Assembly (NCBI GenBank): GCA_045807945.1
Contig: JBJMGI010000099.1
Coordinates: forward strand, 1 to 5,604
Origin: CAVQGF01 sp045807945
GTDB taxonomy: Bacteria > Acidobacteriota > Terriglobia > Terriglobales > Acidobacteriaceae
DNA: 5,604 bases
Reading direction: 5' to 3'
The notes under the pieces are model-generated. The model did not search any database and had not been told where the DNA came from. It worked only from the letters and a program-made list of their open reading frames with translations. A program made the translations under genes and the position numbers. Every line of letters starts with the position of its first letter. Within the stretch, counting starts at the first letter, position 1. Of this stretch, positions 3,898-5,604 are shown in pieces.

Positions 3898-5604
3898 ATG
3901 TGCGGAATCGTCGGATACGTCGGCAATAAACGCGTCGTGCCCGTCATTATTGACGGGCTGAAGCGGCTGGAATACCGCGGCTACGACTCGGCCGGCATCG
4001 CTGTCGCCGGAAATGGCGACGGGTTGCAGGTTCGGCGCGCCGAGGGAAAGCTGCGCAACCTGGAAGAAGCCATCCGCCTGAAGCCGCTCGACGGGACTTA
4101 CGGTATCGGACACACGCGCTGGGCCACGCACGGTCGCCCGACGGAAGAGAACGCGCACCCGCATCGCGATTGCACCGGCAACATCGTCGTTGTGCACAAC
4201 GGGATCATCGAGAACTATGTCGCGCTGAAAAAGAAGCTTGCCGACGAAGGCCACAAGTTCACCACCGAGACGGACACCGAAGTAATCGCCCACCTCATCG
4301 AGAAGTACCGCTTCGGCAAAGCAAACGGCTCGAGCACGCAGTCACTGGAAGAAGCTGTTCGCAAAACGGTGAATGAACTCGCCGGGGTATTTGCCATCGC
4401 CGTGATCTGCACCACCGAGCCGAACAAGATCGTTGCGGCGCGCAATGGACCGCCTGCGGTCATCGGACTGGGCAAAGACGAATACTTCGTCGCCTCCGAT
4501 ATTCCGGCTGTCCTCTATCACACGCGCGACGTCTTCTTCCTCGCCGACGGCGACCTGGCTGTCATTACGAAGGCTGGCGTGAAGCTGAGCGATTTCGCCG
4601 GCAAGCCGATCGAGCGGCAAGTCCAGCACATCACCTGGGACCCCATCCTCGCGGAAAAAGGCGGGTTCAAGCATTTCATGCTGAAAGAGATCTACGAGCA
4701 GCCGCGCGCTGTGCGCGAGACGGCGATGGGACGCATGTCGCTCGATTCCGGCAAGATCTTCCTCGACGAGATGGAGATCAGCGAAGCCGAGTTCAAGAAC
4801 GTAAAGAAGATCAACATCGCCGCCTGCGGAACGAGCTGGCATGCAGGCCTGGCGGGTAAGTTCATGATCGAGCGGCTGGCGCGCGTTCCGGTAGAAGTGG
4901 ATTACGCGAGCGAGTACCGCTATCGCGATCCCATCACCGCGCCTGATTCCATCACGCTTCTGATCACGCAATCCGGCGAGACCGCGGACACCATCGCCGC
5001 GCAACGAGAGTCGAAAGCCAAAGGCGCAAAGACGCTCGCGATCTGCAACGTGGTTGGCTCGATGATCGCGCGCGAGGCCAACGGGACGATTTACACGCAC
5101 GCTGGTCCGGAAATCGGCGTGGCTTCTACGAAGGCTTTTACCGCGCAGCTTACGGCGCTGTTTCTGTTCGCGGTATACCTCGCGGAAAAGCGGGGGGCGA
5201 TTTCGTATGACAAAGCCAAAGAGCTCATCTCCGAGCTGACGAAGATTCCCGGCAAGCTGGAAGCGCTGCTTTCGCGTGATGAAGAATGTGAAGACCTCGC
5301 TAAGCAGTATTCGCGCTCGCAGGATTTTCTGTTCCTTGGCCGCGGCATTCACTACCCCATCGCGCTCGAAGGCGCGCTCAAGCTAAAAGAGATCTCCTAC
5401 ATCCACGCTGAGGGCTACCCGGCCGGCGAGATGAAGCACGGTCCAAACGCGCTCATCGACGAGAATCTGCCCGTGGTGATCATCGCTACATGCGACCGCA
5501 ACGACCCCGACTCGGTGCTGCGTTACGAGAAGACGATGTCGAACGTCACGGAAGTTAAGGCCCGCTCAGGCAAGGTGATCGCCATTGCAACTGAAGGCGA
5601 CGAA
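3898..5604 (+). CDS. glmS: Glutamine--fructose-6-phosphate aminotransferase (isomerizing), C-terminus beyond window
   Basis: Open to the right edge: 569 codons are visible, and by comparison with the roughly 609-residue E. coli enzyme about 40-50 are missing. GlmS makes glucosamine-6-phosphate from fructose-6-phosphate and glutamine, the first committed step to UDP-GlcNAc for peptidoglycan and lipopolysaccharide. The N-terminal class II glutaminase domain begins MCGIVGY with nucleophile Cys2 (Cys1 after Met removal), then RGYDSAG (27-33), HTRWATHG (72-79) and HNGIIENY (100-107). The linker GFKHFMLKEIYEQP (256-269) leads to two SIS sugar-isomerase domains: the first with AACGTSWHAG (308-317) and TQSGETADT (357-365), the second with the LEGALKLKEISYIHAE region (490-505) and EGYPAGEMKHGP (505-516). 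The catalytic C-terminal lysine lies beyond the edge. No Shine-Dalgarno is visible; heptad repeats precede the ATG. The 96-nt gap is too short for the glmS ribozyme known from Firmicutes. Confidence 0.96.
   Translation, partial: MCGIVGYVGNKRVVPVIIDGLKRLEYRGYDSAGIAVAGNGDGLQVRRAEGKLRNLEEAIRLKPLDGTYGIGHTRWATHGRPTEENAHPHRDCTGNIVVVHNGIIENYVALKKKLADEGHKFTTETDTEVIAHLIEKYRFGKANGSSTQSLEEAVRKTVNELAGVFAIAVICTTEPNKIVAARNGPPAVIGLGKDEYFVASDIPAVLYHTRDVFFLADGDLAVITKAGVKLSDFAGKPIERQVQHITWDPILAEKGGFKHFMLKEIYEQPRAVRETAMGRMSLDSGKIFLDEMEISEAEFKNVKKINIAACGTSWHAGLAGKFMIERLARVPVEVDYASEYRYRDPITAPDSITLLITQSGETADTIAAQRESKAKGAKTLAICNVVGSMIAREANGTIYTHAGPEIGVASTKAFTAQLTALFLFAVYLAEKRGAISYDKAKELISELTKIPGKLEALLSRDEECEDLAKQYSRSQDFLFLGRGIHYPIALEGALKLKEISYIHAEGYPAGEMKHGPNALIDENLPVVIIATCDRNDPDSVLRYEKTMSNVTEVKARSGKVIAIATEGDE

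Noticed and set aside
4342..5352. A 336-codon minus-strand frame opposite glmS
   Set aside because: It is antisense to the intact GlmS reading frame, is Arg/His-rich with no domain pattern, and is a codon-bias shadow.

Overview
The window (about 58-60% G+C where I sampled it) looks like chromosomal core-genome DNA from a Gram-negative, soil-type bacterium. An acidobacterium is my best guess, from the feel of the proteins and G+C; no rRNA or marker gene here proves it. I see no phage, transposon, CRISPR, tRNA or rRNA signature.

Left part, minus strand (1-981): rlmB, the 23S rRNA ribose methyltransferase, reads leftward. Its stop codon overlaps the TTG start of an exported protein that runs off the left edge and resembles the N-terminal region of M1-type (gluzincin) peptidases. 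The hydrophobic core of that protein's signal peptide is encoded by three tandem copies of a 9-bp repeat.

Middle part, plus strand (1066-3502): after an 84-bp divergent intergenic region come a complete acetyl-CoA acetyltransferase (thiolase) with a GTG start, a REC-LytTR response regulator, and a small protein with four predicted membrane helices. The last two are joined by an ATGA stop/start overlap. No histidine kinase lies in the window.

Right part, plus strand (3556-5604): purS, the small subunit of formylglycinamidine ribonucleotide synthase, stands without purQ or purL. It is followed after 96 bp by glmS, which runs off the right edge. The purS-glmS gap holds two mutually exclusive hairpins and four tandem 7-bp units that occupy the place where a glmS ribosome-binding site would be.

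How the genes relate: most are housekeeping functions (ribosome modification, acyl-CoA metabolism, purine synthesis, amino-sugar synthesis) and do not form one pathway. The likely functional unit is the regulator/membrane-protein pair. A recurring theme is translation initiation: rlmB, the response regulator and purS lack a convincing Shine-Dalgarno sequence and instead carry a -10-like hexamer ending 10-12 nt before the ATG, as expected for leaderless or nearly leaderless mRNAs. The thiolase and the left-edge gene have SD-like sequences. I did not find a clearly novel large system; the most interesting items are the repeat-encoded signal peptide, the coupled LytTR/4-TM pair, the leaderless pattern and the heptad-repeat glmS leader.
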